Shown: positions 10,701-18,453, counted from the stretch's first letter. The stretch is DNA of 64,000 nucleotides from Cupriavidus sp. P-10 (GCF_003402535.2 NZ_AP025172.1:124001-188000), one strand, 5' to 3'. Numbers and translations: made by a program. The notes: generated from the sequence alone by a model not told the origin.

Positions 10701-11200
10701 CGGCCGCCCTGGTCTGCAACATCTCGCGGCAGTCCCGCTTCATGCCCGGCCTGTGGCCGCGGCTGCCGACCGGCAAGCTGATGTTTAACGACAACCAGGT
10801 CTCCTTCCTCATGGCCGACGCGCCGCGCGGGCTGGACCTGTCGTCCACGCTGCTCATCTCCCTGGATGACGTGGCGGCCTGCGACAACCAGTTCGAGTAC
10901 CACACGCAGCAGCGACTGGTGATGGCCGACCTGCTGGCCTGGGGCACTACCGTGCGCACCAGCGACAACCGGCTGGCCGAAACCTGGGGCCGGGCGGTGC
11001 GCTCGCTGATGAGCCTGGCTCTGCTTAACACCGCGGCCGACAACCAGTCCACGCATTGCATCACGGCGATGGGGCTGCGGCGCGCGGTGACCCATAATTT
11101 GGTACTGGCCGAAGCCTTCTGCGACAATGCTTGCGGCGACCACGCCCGCGTGTTGAGCCAGGTCGCGCTCGGCGTGCAGAGCTCGATGCAGCATCCCTGA
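7781..11200 (+). CDS. DUF6519-type protein with C-terminal right-handed beta-helix (putative tail fibre)
   Basis: An 1139-residue protein starting 2 bp after the stop of the gpI-like gene, with AGGGAG before the ATG. The N-terminus (DLSRQATDPRKHYAGVRMQQ, then GRVLTDDDFNEAA) is the signature I associate with the DUF6519 family found next to J-like baseplate genes. From residue ~468 a pectate-lyase-like module begins (‘YTSVQAAVDALPSSGGTVC’, then ‘LPGRYVEAV’), with repeated N-rich coils such as ‘EIEHNLIAGNGRDW’, ‘ILDNTITRCLRRG’ and ‘LCVEHNHITANGE’ to residue ~1100. Such helices commonly bind or cleave glycans, so a fibre or host-recognition role is likely. A strongly hydrophobic stretch (LLMALVILLYVTLT, residue ~952) is unexpected in a soluble fibre. 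Confidence 0.8.
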   Translation: MSTIDLSRQATDPRKHYAGVRMQQGRVLTDDDFNEAAALDAEELRRTRVHAIGAYGSPDSGFLPANFGAVGGKVNFTLTPGHLYIGGLRVEMSAAEQFLLQKDWLNFDPAVDAPAAPANGVTRRDLVWIECWQQPVTAVEDSELFEVALGGPDTSTRWRTMRRIYLEKGVAQGDCAGAWTALAGTFANLGTLNGEMELVTNARMSVSFTAPPVTGDLCSPPQAGGYLGAENQAIRVQLVDATHYTWGYDNAAPLYRVQLSAQGGQLLRLTLVNQPRDAVHWPIKGQVVELLPWSAALSNGERAAEVAGHLCKVAVSYNPDDHTLVLDTPVPPTFGAQWQARADKAEFFNGMAEQNFLYLRVWNRGDDLASPAAIPIANGDLGQTGLKVTFSGGPLRPADHWIIAARPAAPEVVVPWMLALAGGAPSHGIRRFRAPLALLEWTTVGGVTTATVVHDCRPPFQPLTRIRGCCSVTVGDGMQSFGLYTSVQAAVDALPSSGGTVCILPGRYVEAVRIGGRHNVTLHGCGPQSRIVAPDKDGPGSTAVLIDGCSDVAIETLALEGGNEAVVHVRRSAVVRVASCLIQARDRREGFSPWPAVFVEADMVEIEDNIIEPVRELTPQVLERIFHKLAAPVQIAMSARGGLQLAGGCEHVRVAGNVIAGGAGNGITLGSIRRIDEHHPEGDDVPDIDVDDPCAPCDPTDSGTPPDDGRPVRYVSAGDLYDILIEDNVITRHGANGIAVVRFFGLSASTGLVLVAVHGLRILDNTITRCLRRGVAQAPSKTQLFMGYGGISLALATGLEIEHNLIAGNGRDWFSPVCGVFVLACTGLCVEHNHITANGERNDEPVGGAQPGIRAGVHVWLALGVQPPAAPSKNSTARAAAAPRVSRDTLQLRVHANRIEQPLGRALFMLGAGAMEITDNRLVSEGTGEPATDPVASTVLVGNAGVSREWTRGLLMALVILLYVTLTKQGNAATAALVCNISRQSRFMPGLWPRLPTGKLMFNDNQVSFLMADAPRGLDLSSTLLISLDDVAACDNQFEYHTQQRLVMADLLAWGTTVRTSDNRLAETWGRAVRSLMSLALLNTAADNQSTHCITAMGLRRAVTHNLVLAEAFCDNACGDHARVLSQVALGVQSSMQHP

Positions 11201-11223
11201 GATCCATCCCCGAGGAGAGCGCC

Positions 11224-12027
11224 ATGCCCACCAGAGACACCCGAAGCAGCGGCCGGTTCAGCGAGGCGCGCGCGAGCGAACAGGCCCGGGTGGAGGAAGC
11301 AGCCCACGTGGGCGGGATGGCAGGCGCCTTCGCCCGCGCCCTCGACCTTGGGCCGCAGGTGCTGGCGTTGCAGCAAGCGCTGGTGGCCGGGATGGCGCAG
11401 TCGCAGCAGCGCGAGGCAGAACGGCTGGCGGCGCGGCATGGCATGGACGACGAGCGGGTCGACAGCGCGCTAGAGCGCGCGGCCCGCTTCGGCGAGTTGG
11501 CCGGCGCGGCGGCGGCCGGTGGCGAAGTGGCGGGCCGGCTCGCGCAGACTTTCCAGTACGAAGGCGTCTTCCACGGCTATGTGACCGACGTCGACGGTAC
11601 GCCCATGTCGGGCCACACAATCCGGCTGGAACTGCATGGCGACGGCGGCTCGGGGCGCGCCCAGCGCGGGAGCGCGAAGACCGACGCCGACGGCTACTTC
11701 CGCATCGAGCTCGGCGCTCGACGCGAGGCAGCGCATGCGGATGCCGCTCCGCTGACACGCTGGTTGCAGGCACTGGCCGAAGACCTGGAACAGGAAAAAC
11801 AGGCTGCGTCCGCCGAAGCAGCCCCCGCAGCCCCCGCAGGCGCCACGGAAGCGCAGGCGAGCGCAGCCTCTTCGGTCCAGGTGGTCGCACCGAACGGCCG
11901 CGTTGTGTTCGAGGACCCGTGCCCGCCGACCTTCGAGCCGCTGCCTTCGGAGTTCCGCTACTACGTGCTGGCCGATGCCAAGGCCACGGCCAGCAGGACA
12001 GGACGCGGGGTGCGGCGGGGCGGTTAG
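11224..12027 (+). CDS. Tail-cluster protein with coiled N-terminus and carboxypeptidase-regulatory-like domain
   Basis: A 267-residue protein, the last gene of the tail-like operon, 23 bp after the beta-helix gene with GAGGAG before its ATG. Residues 1-110 are Ala/Glu/Arg-rich and predicted helical. Residues ~114-160 form an Ig-like carboxypeptidase-regulatory fold (‘GVFHGYVTDVDGTPMSGHTI’, then ‘KTDADGYFRIELG’). An Ala/Pro-rich linker follows (~190-225), then a short conserved tail (‘VFEDPCPPTFEP’). I do not recognise a named family. By position and domain type it is probably an accessory fibre, tape or payload-associated protein. Confidence 0.7.
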   Translation: MPTRDTRSSGRFSEARASEQARVEEAAHVGGMAGAFARALDLGPQVLALQQALVAGMAQSQQREAERLAARHGMDDERVDSALERAARFGELAGAAAAGGEVAGRLAQTFQYEGVFHGYVTDVDGTPMSGHTIRLELHGDGGSGRAQRGSAKTDADGYFRIELGARREAAHADAAPLTRWLQALAEDLEQEKQAASAEAAPAAPAGATEAQASAASSVQVVAPNGRVVFEDPCPPTFEPLPSEFRYYVLADAKATASRTGRGVRRGG

Positions 12028-12299
12028 CCCTCAGCCTCTCACCCACGCGAAGAGGGTGCAGGCGGAGTGTTGATCTGGTATCCGAGACAGCCGCGTGCGG
12101 AAGGCACGGAAACGAAGCCAGACCTGCGACCGTTGAACGCCTCCGACCTTATCCTGGTCGAGGGCCAGAACTGCACGAAGGCGCGCTGCAGGCCATCTGG
12201 CGATCTGCATAGCCGCTTCCCCGAACCCGCGCTGCACTGCGAGGTCTGCGGCCTGCTGCTCTTCCGCTATGGACGAGACGCCCACAGCCAACGTAGCCG
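12028..12299. other. Gap after the tail-like operon
   Basis: The stretch holds no gene I can defend. A + strand frame from ~12067 gives ‘LNASDLILVEGQNC’ and a Cys pair (CEVCG) but has no ribosome-binding site and runs antisense into the repeat protein. No clear intrinsic terminator was found for the operon. Confidence 0.4.
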
Positions 12300-13238
12300 C
12301 TACCATCCATTGCCAATTTCTACGCGCTGTGCCTGACTGTACCCTCGCGCGCTTGCGCCGGGATAAAGCCAGAGCTTGCCGTTCCCGTCCTTGGCCAAGA
12401 TGTCTTTGTGCCCGTCGTGGTCCCAATCTCCGAGCAGCCTTGAAAAAACATATGCATTCCAGCCGTTGCCGATCTGAATTCGAGCTGTTTGGCTGTAGCC
12501 GCGCACACTCAGACCGGGATAAAGCCAAAGGGAACCACTGCTATCCCTAGCGATGATGTCTTGATGACCGTCGCGATCCCAGTCGGTGATACCAGCAAAT
12601 ACATAGCCAGCCCAGCCATTTCCAATTTCCACGCGCTGCACCGAACTGTATCCACGCGAACTCATGCCCGGATATAGCCACAGCACTCCACCGGAATCTC
12701 TTGCCACAATATCCTTGTGACCGTCGCGGTCCCAATCCGCGACACCCACGAAGGTATAGCCGCCCCAACCATTCCCTATTTCCACACGTTCAGCTTCGCT
12801 GTAGCCGCGCTTACTTGCGCCAGGGTAGAGCCACAAGGCACCGTTGATGTCCTTCGCAATGATGTCCTGATGCCCATCGCGGTCCCAGTCTGTAATACCC
12901 GCAAAACTGTAGCCATTCCAGCCGTTGCCGATCTCGACACGCTGGGCCGTGCTATAGCCGCGGACGCTCATTCCCGGGTAAATCCACAGAACACCACTGC
13001 CATCCCTGGCAAGAATGTCTTGGTGTCTGTCGCGATCCCAATCGGCCACACCGACGAATGTGTAACTGCTGCTTTGTGCATAGGCAAAGCATAGGCTCGC
13101 TGCCAGCAATGCAATACTCTGGAACAAACTCTTGGCCGAAGCTCCTAGAAACTTCAAGGTGAAGCAATGCTGGCGAAAGGCTTTCCGTAAAAACCGACGC
13201 TTCATGGCCGTGCTTGCCGCATGAAATGACATCTTCAT
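12300..13238 (-). CDS. Secreted FG-GAP/VCBS-like repeat protein (five repeats)
   Basis: The start is taken at the ATG at 13238 because GGAGG lies 9 nt upstream; the longer reading would place that site inside the gene. The product is 312 residues. A basic N-region and hydrophobic segment (‘SIALLAASLCFAYAQ’) look like a signal peptide. Five ~51-residue repeats follow, each with the pattern YxFxGxxDWDRDGHxDI, LWLYPG, RGYS and IGNGW. The DxDxDGxxD loop is a calcium-binding motif of integrin-type beta-propeller blades. Such repeats are common in Streptomyces secreted hydrolases, but no catalytic domain is attached here. Base composition is lower in GC than the neighbours, suggesting transfer. It converges on the tail-like operon. 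Confidence 0.78.
   Translation of the reverse strand: MKMSFHAASTAMKRRFLRKAFRQHCFTLKFLGASAKSLFQSIALLAASLCFAYAQSSSYTFVGVADWDRDRHQDILARDGSGVLWIYPGMSVRGYSTAQRVEIGNGWNGYSFAGITDWDRDGHQDIIAKDINGALWLYPGASKRGYSEAERVEIGNGWGGYTFVGVADWDRDGHKDIVARDSGGVLWLYPGMSSRGYSSVQRVEIGNGWAGYVFAGITDWDRDGHQDIIARDSSGSLWLYPGLSVRGYSQTARIQIGNGWNAYVFSRLLGDWDHDGHKDILAKDGNGKLWLYPGASARGYSQAQRVEIGNGW
12303..13040 (-). repeat. Five ~153-bp tandem repeats inside the FG-GAP gene
   Basis: The coding repeats are visible at DNA level as similar blocks around gcgatcccaatc/ggtcccaatc (the DWDRDG codons) recurring about every 153 bp near 12420, 12565, 12730, 12880 and 13035. They are diverged enough that recent slippage is unlikely. Confidence 0.75.
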
Positions 13239-13515
13239 GACATCGCCCCTCCTTACTGCCACGTGTCCACAATATCAATGTAACTAGCAATCGATCCGGA
13301 TCAAATAAATTTCACTCACACCAGTTGTGTATGAAATTTACTTCGCGTCATTAAATGAAACGATTCAGGGGTTCAGATCAACGTTGATTTTGGCGATCCC
13401 GTAACGGTCAAGGATAATTCGACGGCGTTGAAGTTCAGCCGGAAGGTGGCGGCGTACCGTTCGGCACAGTCAGTGTCGTAAACCGCTAGAGGACAGTCAG
13501 CCGACTATTTCTCTA
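13239..13515. other. AT-richer intergenic stretch
   Basis: This holds the leader of the repeat-protein gene (AAGGAGGGG near 13250) and an AT-rich segment (13280-13370) that may contain its promoter. A minus-strand frame at 13385-13480 (‘RYAATFRLNFNAVELSLTV’) ends in a stop and could be the tail of a decayed gene, but I recognise no family. Confidence 0.35.
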
Positions 13516-13731
13516 GATTCCGCAGCCGTGCGTTCCGCCGCTTTCAGTCCCGGCGGCCGGTACCTGGCTGCCGCTCTCGAGAACGGGAACCTGGGGCGAT
13601 GGCTGCTTCGCCCTCGGGACCTGATCGAGGACGCCTGTGCGCGACTGCCGGAAAATATTTCGCAGGGTAACTGGGAGCGATACGTTGGGAGCATGCCCTA
13701 CATCGACTTGTGTCCCACGCTCGCCAAATGA
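13516..13731 (+). pseudogene. C-terminal fragment of a WD40-repeat protein
   Basis: The frame reads ‘VRSAAFSPGGRYLAAALENG’ then ‘LGRWLLRPRDLIEDACARLP’ and ‘WERYVGSMPYIDLCPTLAK’. This is the usual last WD40 blade plus the short C-terminal extension (LRPxDLIxxACxRL…W.RYxG…CP) of large bacterial WD40 signalling proteins. Only about 70 residues remain, and no upstream blades or start signal are present. It is therefore a relic. Confidence 0.6.
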
Positions 13732-13976
13732 CGGGTGAAGCGGAATGGCCGTGGAATCAGCGCGTAGGCAATAAACAGGCACATGAGTAAAGTGACCCAG
13801 AACGTGCACGTACTCATGCTACGGCCGTTTGCGAACAGGCTCCGCAGCGGCGTTGTCTTGGTAGTCGGCTCGGTGGCGGCAAGGCCGGTGTCGACGAGTG
13901 GGAGAACACTGTTACCAACGCCGCCTGCCAAGGTCTCGCTACTGCGCATGCCGACACCGGTCGCCTGACACGCCAC
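13698..13976 (-). pseudogene. Fragment of an AAHS-type MFS aromatic-acid transporter
   Basis: The minus-strand frame reads ‘TKTTPLRSLFANGRSMSTCT’ then ‘FWVTLLMCLFIAYALIP’. That resembles the central loop plus transmembrane helix 7 of 4-hydroxybenzoate/AAHS transporters (LFxxxRxxxTLxFWLxFxxxLLxxYxL). After this the match is lost, where ‘SWLPKLM’ would be expected. The frame overlaps the WD40 relic on the opposite strand. It is best read as a decayed fragment; the family call is tentative. Confidence 0.4.
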
Positions 13977-14048
13977 CCAGGCCGGCGCCCTTTGTGCGCG
14001 CCAGAACTGATCGGGGAATTGGGCGCTGATTCGGCGAGACGCCAGCGG

Positions 14049-15278
14049 TTACATGTAGTCTCGTGTCATCTCGCGAACACTGGGAAAAACGTCAGTGCGC
14101 CAGGTTGGTCCACGGAACAAGTCGTAGTGCGTGCAGTCGTCAATCGTGACGAGTCGCTTGTCGCGCGAGGATAGGCCTTGGCACAGGTCATGCGCGGCGT
14201 GGGTCTGCCCGCGGCCGGATATGTCGTCGAGCTCGCCTTCGATGGTAAGCAACGCTGTGGAACGGATGTCCTGGGGGCGGACGGCCTGGCCTCGCACTTG
14301 CCAGGTGCCAAAGGCGATCTGAAACTCCTGAAACACGGTCCGAACCGTGTCGAGATAGAACTCGGCGGCCAGGTCGAGCACCGCGCTGTAGTCCAGCAAT
14401 GCTTGCCAATGTACATTGGCACGCTCGGCATCGCCACGCGCAAGATTCGCCCAGTAACCCTCACATAGACCCCACAGCGGTGAGGCCTGCGCAGCGGCAA
14501 GGCCGGAGAGTTGCAGGAAACTCGGACAGACCTGACGTCCAGCTCCTGCATAGGGATGCGGTACTGGGTGAACCAGATTGCGTCGAAACCACTGGATAGA
14601 TTGGCTCGAGGCAAGGCGTCCAATTGCGGTGGGGCTGCGACGTGCGTCAATCGGGCCGCCGATGAGAGTCAGGCTGCTTGGCGTCTTTTCATCGCGGCTT
14701 GCCAACAGCGCGATGGCGCCCAGAGCGGGCACCGTGGCCTGGCAAATGGCAAGCACATGCAGCGGTGACACGTCGATCTGACTGATAAAGCGCTGAACGT
14801 GAACGACATAGTCGTCCAAATGAAATGAGCCATCGGTCACCGGAACGTTGCGCGCATTGCTCCAATCGGTGACATAGACAATGTGCTCCTGCAGCAGCGA
14901 TTGCACCACATCGCGAAGCATGACGGCATGATGGCCGGCAAGAGGCGCACAGACAAGGACCGCCGGAATCGTTTGCTGCCCGTCGTTATACTCAACGGCT
15001 GCGGTAGCTTCAAAGCGCCGCAGGCGGCAGAACGGGCTTTCCGAGACGATTTGCTCGACCACGGGAACAACACAGCCGTTACGAAAGATGGCTGTAATGC
15101 CAAACGTGGGTTCTTCGCAGGCCGTGCTCAGACGATGAAGGTTTTCCCAGCATGCGGCAAAGTTCCCCGCTGCCGGAAGGTATGCAAGTGGACTAAGGGG
15201 GCTGACCAAGGCTCGGGCAGATTCATCTGCCCACGCTTTCATCATGGTCCGCTGATATTCAAAAATCTGGTAGAGCAT
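14049..15278 (-). CDS. phaZ: Intracellular polyhydroxyalkanoate depolymerase (PhaZ family)
   Basis: A 409-residue protein of the usual length for Cupriavidus-type intracellular PHB depolymerases, starting MLYQIFEYQRT with GGAG six bases upstream. It hydrolyses stored poly-3-hydroxybutyrate granules in the cytoplasm. The nucleophile is the cysteine in ‘LAICQATVPALGAIAL’, which matches the Cys lipase box of PhaZ1. The His of ‘CTHYDLFRGP’ near the C-terminus is the expected catalytic base, and an Asp in ‘EGELDDISG’ completes the triad. It is diverged from the best-known paralogue and probably one of several in this genome. A phasin at 45162 supports PHB metabolism. Confidence 0.9.
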   Translation of the reverse strand: MLYQIFEYQRTMMKAWADESARALVSPLSPLAYLPAAGNFAACWENLHRLSTACEEPTFGITAIFRNGCVVPVVEQIVSESPFCRLRRFEATAAVEYNDGQQTIPAVLVCAPLAGHHAVMLRDVVQSLLQEHIVYVTDWSNARNVPVTDGSFHLDDYVVHVQRFISQIDVSPLHVLAICQATVPALGAIALLASRDEKTPSSLTLIGGPIDARRSPTAIGRLASSQSIQWFRRNLVHPVPHPYAGAGRQVCPSFLQLSGLAAAQASPLWGLCEGYWANLARGDAERANVHWQALLDYSAVLDLAAEFYLDTVRTVFQEFQIAFGTWQVRGQAVRPQDIRSTALLTIEGELDDISGRGQTHAAHDLCQGLSSRDKRLVTIDDCTHYDLFRGPTWRTDVFPSVREMTRDYM

Positions 15279-15476
15279 GGGGACTCCAGACAAACAGCGC
15301 GTTTAGCCGCCACGCTTCGCGATTAGGTGCCCATCTCCATTGCCACCCCATCGCATTCCAGCCGTGCAGAAGTCGCCTATGCGACGGATTTCAGCGAATG
15401 GAGAAATGAACCAGCTCCACCCTGACAGTAGATGCATCGGCCGTTGGATCCGGCGGCTCTCCGCTCCGCTTGACGC

Positions 15477-15674
15477 CTAGCGAATGCGGCGTACGGCGTC
15501 GCGCATGGAATGGCCCCGGCTTGTCAGACGCGGATGGACGCCACTGTCATGACCATGTTCGATCGTGACCAGCTTGTGTTCCAACAACGCGTCCAATTGC
15601 TCGGGATCGAGGTCGTGAATGTCCGGCGCATCGCCAAGCAGAAGCAGAGCTGCAATTTCATGCGGACTTAGCAT
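15477..15674 (-). CDS. Small conserved hypothetical protein
   Basis: A 65-residue protein beginning MLSPHEIAALLLLGD, with AAGGAG well placed before the ATG. Short helices followed by ‘LDALLEHKLVTIE’ and ‘PRLTSRGHSM’ suggest a small winged-helix-like fold, a pattern I associate with conserved Burkholderiales hypotheticals. No function is assigned. It lies ~200 bp upstream of phaZ on the same strand, so co-transcription is possible. Confidence 0.65.
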   Translation of the reverse strand: MLSPHEIAALLLLGDAPDIHDLDPEQLDALLEHKLVTIEHGHDSGVHPRLTSRGHSMRDAVRRIR

Positions 15675-16085
15675 GTCGGTCTCCTTGGGTCAAAAAGGGA
15701 ACTGCGACGGCTGATCTGTGTACCGTGCTCTACGGAGGCGATGAGAACTGCAATGGATGTTGTCGGTGTAAGGACGCGCCGGGAGCGCTACACCGAGTAT
15801 TAACGGTAAACCCTTCAGTCGCGGGAAGCAAGTGAGGAATATGCTGCGGGGCAGCGGAGGAGTGAAATCGCCTGGGATAGTCGTCCTTCGGCCGACTGCG
15901 TTGGTTTGGCTCGCAGGTCGTCGCCTGCCGTCGTGCCACGTGTCGGGCGACACCAGAAATAGTGCTGAAAGCTGCCGAGCTCGTGAGGTTTGTCTCAAGC
16001 CGAAGGCTGCAGCGTACCCGTTTCTGCGAACCCTGGCCAAGATCGTGGAGGATTGCTAGACAAAGGGATGCCGCTATACGGGGAT
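15675..16085. other. Intergenic region without a supported gene
   Basis: Open frames here are short, overlap on both strands and lack ribosome-binding sites. The segment presumably carries the promoter of the small minus-strand gene at 15477. No hairpin with a T-tract was seen. Confidence 0.4.
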
Positions 16086-16604
16086 TTAATTCTCGGCCTT
16101 ACTGCCGGATTCTCGGCGCCCCTCCGCATATTCTTGGCAGCCCTCAACAAAGGTTTGGGAGTCGCCGGTGCAGTCGTTGGGATCGGAGATATCGTTGTCC
16201 GCCGCCCAGTAGTAGCCCGCTTCATGCCCAGAGCAGTCCTGTGTGCAGCGGGAACCTAAGAAGCTTTCACCACCGGACTCGCCCTGCCTCGGGCGGGGCA
16301 CCTGAGTGTCGAAATGGCGTTTCATTTCATCGACGGTCACGCCCTGGTCGGCCGCAATGGCTGGCAAGAACTGGTCCCGGTAGATTTCCCACATAAGAAC
16401 TTGTTCTTCTGGAGTGGCATCATCAAAGCCAGCCTTGGCTTTGAATTTCTTCCAGTCAAGCACGGTTGGCGAAGGCGCCACGGCGGATGAAGCTGCCGCC
16501 GCTGATGCTGCAGACGCTGGTGCGTTGGATCGCGCTGGATCAGCGGGCCGGTGGTCACACGCAGTGAGGCAAATCAGACTCGCGGCCAACATCCAAGCAT
16601 TCAT
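16086..16604 (-). CDS. Lipoprotein with C-terminal Cys-rich domain
   Basis: A 172-residue protein starting MNAWMLAASLICLTAC, whose ‘LTAC’ is a lipobox (Cys16), so it is likely anchored to a membrane facing the periplasm. An Ala/Ser-rich linker (~25-45) leads to a helical region. The C-terminal domain (~115-165) contains ‘CTQDCSGHEAGYYWAADN’ and ‘GDSQTFVEGCQEYAE’, a small motif I recall from many proteobacterial hypothetical proteins, with four cysteines that may pair. The function is unknown. The start was chosen for the signal sequence; a longer frame upstream has none. Confidence 0.7.
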   Translation of the reverse strand: MNAWMLAASLICLTACDHRPADPARSNAPASAASAAAASSAVAPSPTVLDWKKFKAKAGFDDATPEEQVLMWEIYRDQFLPAIAADQGVTVDEMKRHFDTQVPRPRQGESGGESFLGSRCTQDCSGHEAGYYWAADNDISDPNDCTGDSQTFVEGCQEYAEGRRESGSKAEN

Positions 16605-16820
16605 TTTAGGCCTTTGCGATTCTTGATTGCCTAGGATGCAAGCCGGTGAACTAAGCTCGGCAAGCCAGCGCATTGGATGCAGCCCGTGCGGGACGACTGC
16701 TGCGCACCGCCGACGCCACACGCAAAAGCATTGGAGTCGAGAGAGGCACTGCCTCTCACGCGCTGGCTGCACTTAACCGCTAGATCGTTCGCCTTTGAAC
16801 ATCAACATCGGCTTACCCGC

Positions 16821-17765
16821 CTAGCGTGCCGACGGCCGCAGCGCTCGCACCCCGACCTTCACCACGGTCACCGCCGCCAGCACCAGCGCCCCCGCAACGA
16901 TGCCGGCAATACCGTCGAGCGCCAACGGGGCCAGCACCGACAGTACAGCGCCGACCGCAGGCACGCCTGCCGCAGCCTGTGCCGCCGCGTCCAGCACGTG
17001 GTGCATCGCCGGGATGCCGTGCACAAGGATGCCGCCGCCCACCAGGAACATCGCCGCCGTCCCGGCGACCGACAAGGCTTTCATCAACCAGGGTGCCAGC
17101 CGCAGCAGACCGCGGCCCAGCAAGCGGAAACCGGCCGACGGCCGCCGGCTCAGGTACAGCCCCGCGTCATCGAGCTTCACGATGCCGGCCACCAGTCCAT
17201 AGACGCCGACTGTCATGATTGCGGCGATCGCGCACAAGACAGCGAGCCGCTGGCCAAAAGGCGCGTTAGCGACGGTGCCAAGGGAGATGACGATGATTTC
17301 AGCCGAAAGTATGAAGTCAGTGCGGACCGCACCCTTGATCTTCTCTTTCTCGAATGCCACCACGTCTACGACGGGGTTCGACATGGCCTGAACTTCACGG
17401 GCGTGATGTGCCGCGTCCTCCGCATCGCTGTGCAGGAACCGGTGTGCCAGTTTTTCAAAGCCTTCGTAGCAAAGAAATGCGCCGCCCACCATCAGCAGCG
17501 GCACGACGGCCCAGGGCGCCCAGGCGCTGATGGCCAGTGCCGCCGGGACAAGGATCACTTTGTTGCGAAGCGATCCCAGCGCGACCGCCCATACCACCGG
17601 CAGTTCGCGGTCCGCCTTGACGCCGCTGACCTGCTGCGCATTCAGCGCCAGGTCGTCGCCCAGCACGCCAGCGGTCTTCTTTGCCGCCACTTTGCTCATG
17701 GCGGCGACATCGTCCAGGATGGTCGCGATGTCGTCGATCAGGAGCAACAAACTCGAACCGGCCAT
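16821..17765 (-). CDS. DUF808 family inner-membrane protein (YedI-like)
   Basis: A 314-residue membrane protein starting MAGSSLLLLIDDIATILDDV, with GGAGG before the ATG. It matches the DUF808/YedI family: the N-terminus above, ‘VAAKKTAGVLGDDLALNAQQ’, ‘ALGSLRNKVILVPAAL’ and ‘SAEIIVISLGTVA’, with about six to eight hydrophobic segments. Family length is ~300 aa. The role is unknown; inner-membrane location is the usual annotation. It stands alone. Confidence 0.9.
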   Translation of the reverse strand: MAGSSLLLLIDDIATILDDVAAMSKVAAKKTAGVLGDDLALNAQQVSGVKADRELPVVWAVALGSLRNKVILVPAALAISAWAPWAVVPLLMVGGAFLCYEGFEKLAHRFLHSDAEDAAHHAREVQAMSNPVVDVVAFEKEKIKGAVRTDFILSAEIIVISLGTVANAPFGQRLAVLCAIAAIMTVGVYGLVAGIVKLDDAGLYLSRRPSAGFRLLGRGLLRLAPWLMKALSVAGTAAMFLVGGGILVHGIPAMHHVLDAAAQAAAGVPAVGAVLSVLAPLALDGIAGIVAGALVLAAVTVVKVGVRALRPSAR

Positions 17766-18453
17766 GTCAGGACCTCCGCGCGCGGCAGGGGCCTCGCTCA
17801 TGCAGGCTTTGTGTCATTCGGTCATGCTCCTCGATATCGTTTATCTGATAAGCAGGTTCCGTACCGTTCCCCGGTCGGATGGCGTCTCTCGTCTTCCGCA
17901 GGGCATGCGCCAGAGAGACTTTGTTGCCCCTGCAGACGTAACCGACGGGTCGTCTGCAGCTTCCCAATGACGATCCCGCTGCTGTACTTTACCAGCGACC
18001 GAAAGCTCATGGGACCACGCGTACTCGCGCTCGTGTTCACACTGTAACGAAGGTGGCGCCGGAAAGCGGCCACGTTGTGCGCTCTTGGCCTGAACGCCAT
18101 ACAGCATGTCGCCCGCCGGGTCGCCCTCGATCGCGGCGATCAGATCCTTCGCAACTTGGTGCTCGACCTCCGCTTTCGTCAACCGGTTTTTTTGACAGAA
18201 TCAGCCCACGTCAGACATTGAGCGACCGCGATGTGAGAATTACTTGTTATTCCTGCAACGATCCATCGTTGGCCGCGCATGTCGCGAGACCCGCGTTACC
18301 CGTAGGCGACCTCCCTGACGCAGGGTCTGCGATTCCAAGCCAGCCGTCCGGAAACACCCCACGCCTGGCACAAAACCTGCACAGGTCAGCGTCGGTGCGA
18401 AAGGACTACCCTGCGCCCCGGCATGTTCAATCTGTTCAACTCGGAGAATGACC
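17766..18453. other. Intergenic region between DUF808 and DUF883 genes
   Basis: Apart from the hemerythrin-like relic (18060-18182) I see no coding sequence. An AT-rich patch around 18183-18250 could carry the promoter for the DUF883 gene. Confidence 0.4.
18060..18182 (-). pseudogene. Relic of a hemerythrin (HHE) domain protein
   Basis: The frame ‘AEVEHQVAKDLIAAIEGDPA’ then ‘GDMLYGVQAK’ resembles the second half of HHE cation-binding domains (EHxxxKxLIxxIExxxPxDxxYDAKVxVL). The match stops abruptly, and the rest of the 113-codon frame (to 17841) is not hemerythrin-like. No N-terminal half is present upstream. I read this as a degraded fragment; chance similarity is possible. Confidence 0.4.

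Noticed and set aside
7775..11194. 1139-codon minus-strand frame opposite the beta-helix gene
   Set aside because: Same length as the sense gene because stop codons are rare in the antisense frame at high GC; the sequence is not protein-like.
12303..13040. Regular repeats that could suggest a CRISPR array
   Set aside because: Repeats are ~153 bp, contiguous, diverged and coding for FG-GAP blades; no spacers and no cas genes.
16677..18047. 456-codon + strand frame antisense to the DUF808 gene
   Set aside because: Low-complexity His/Arg/Gln composition and the opposite strand carries a recognisable membrane protein with a ribosome site.
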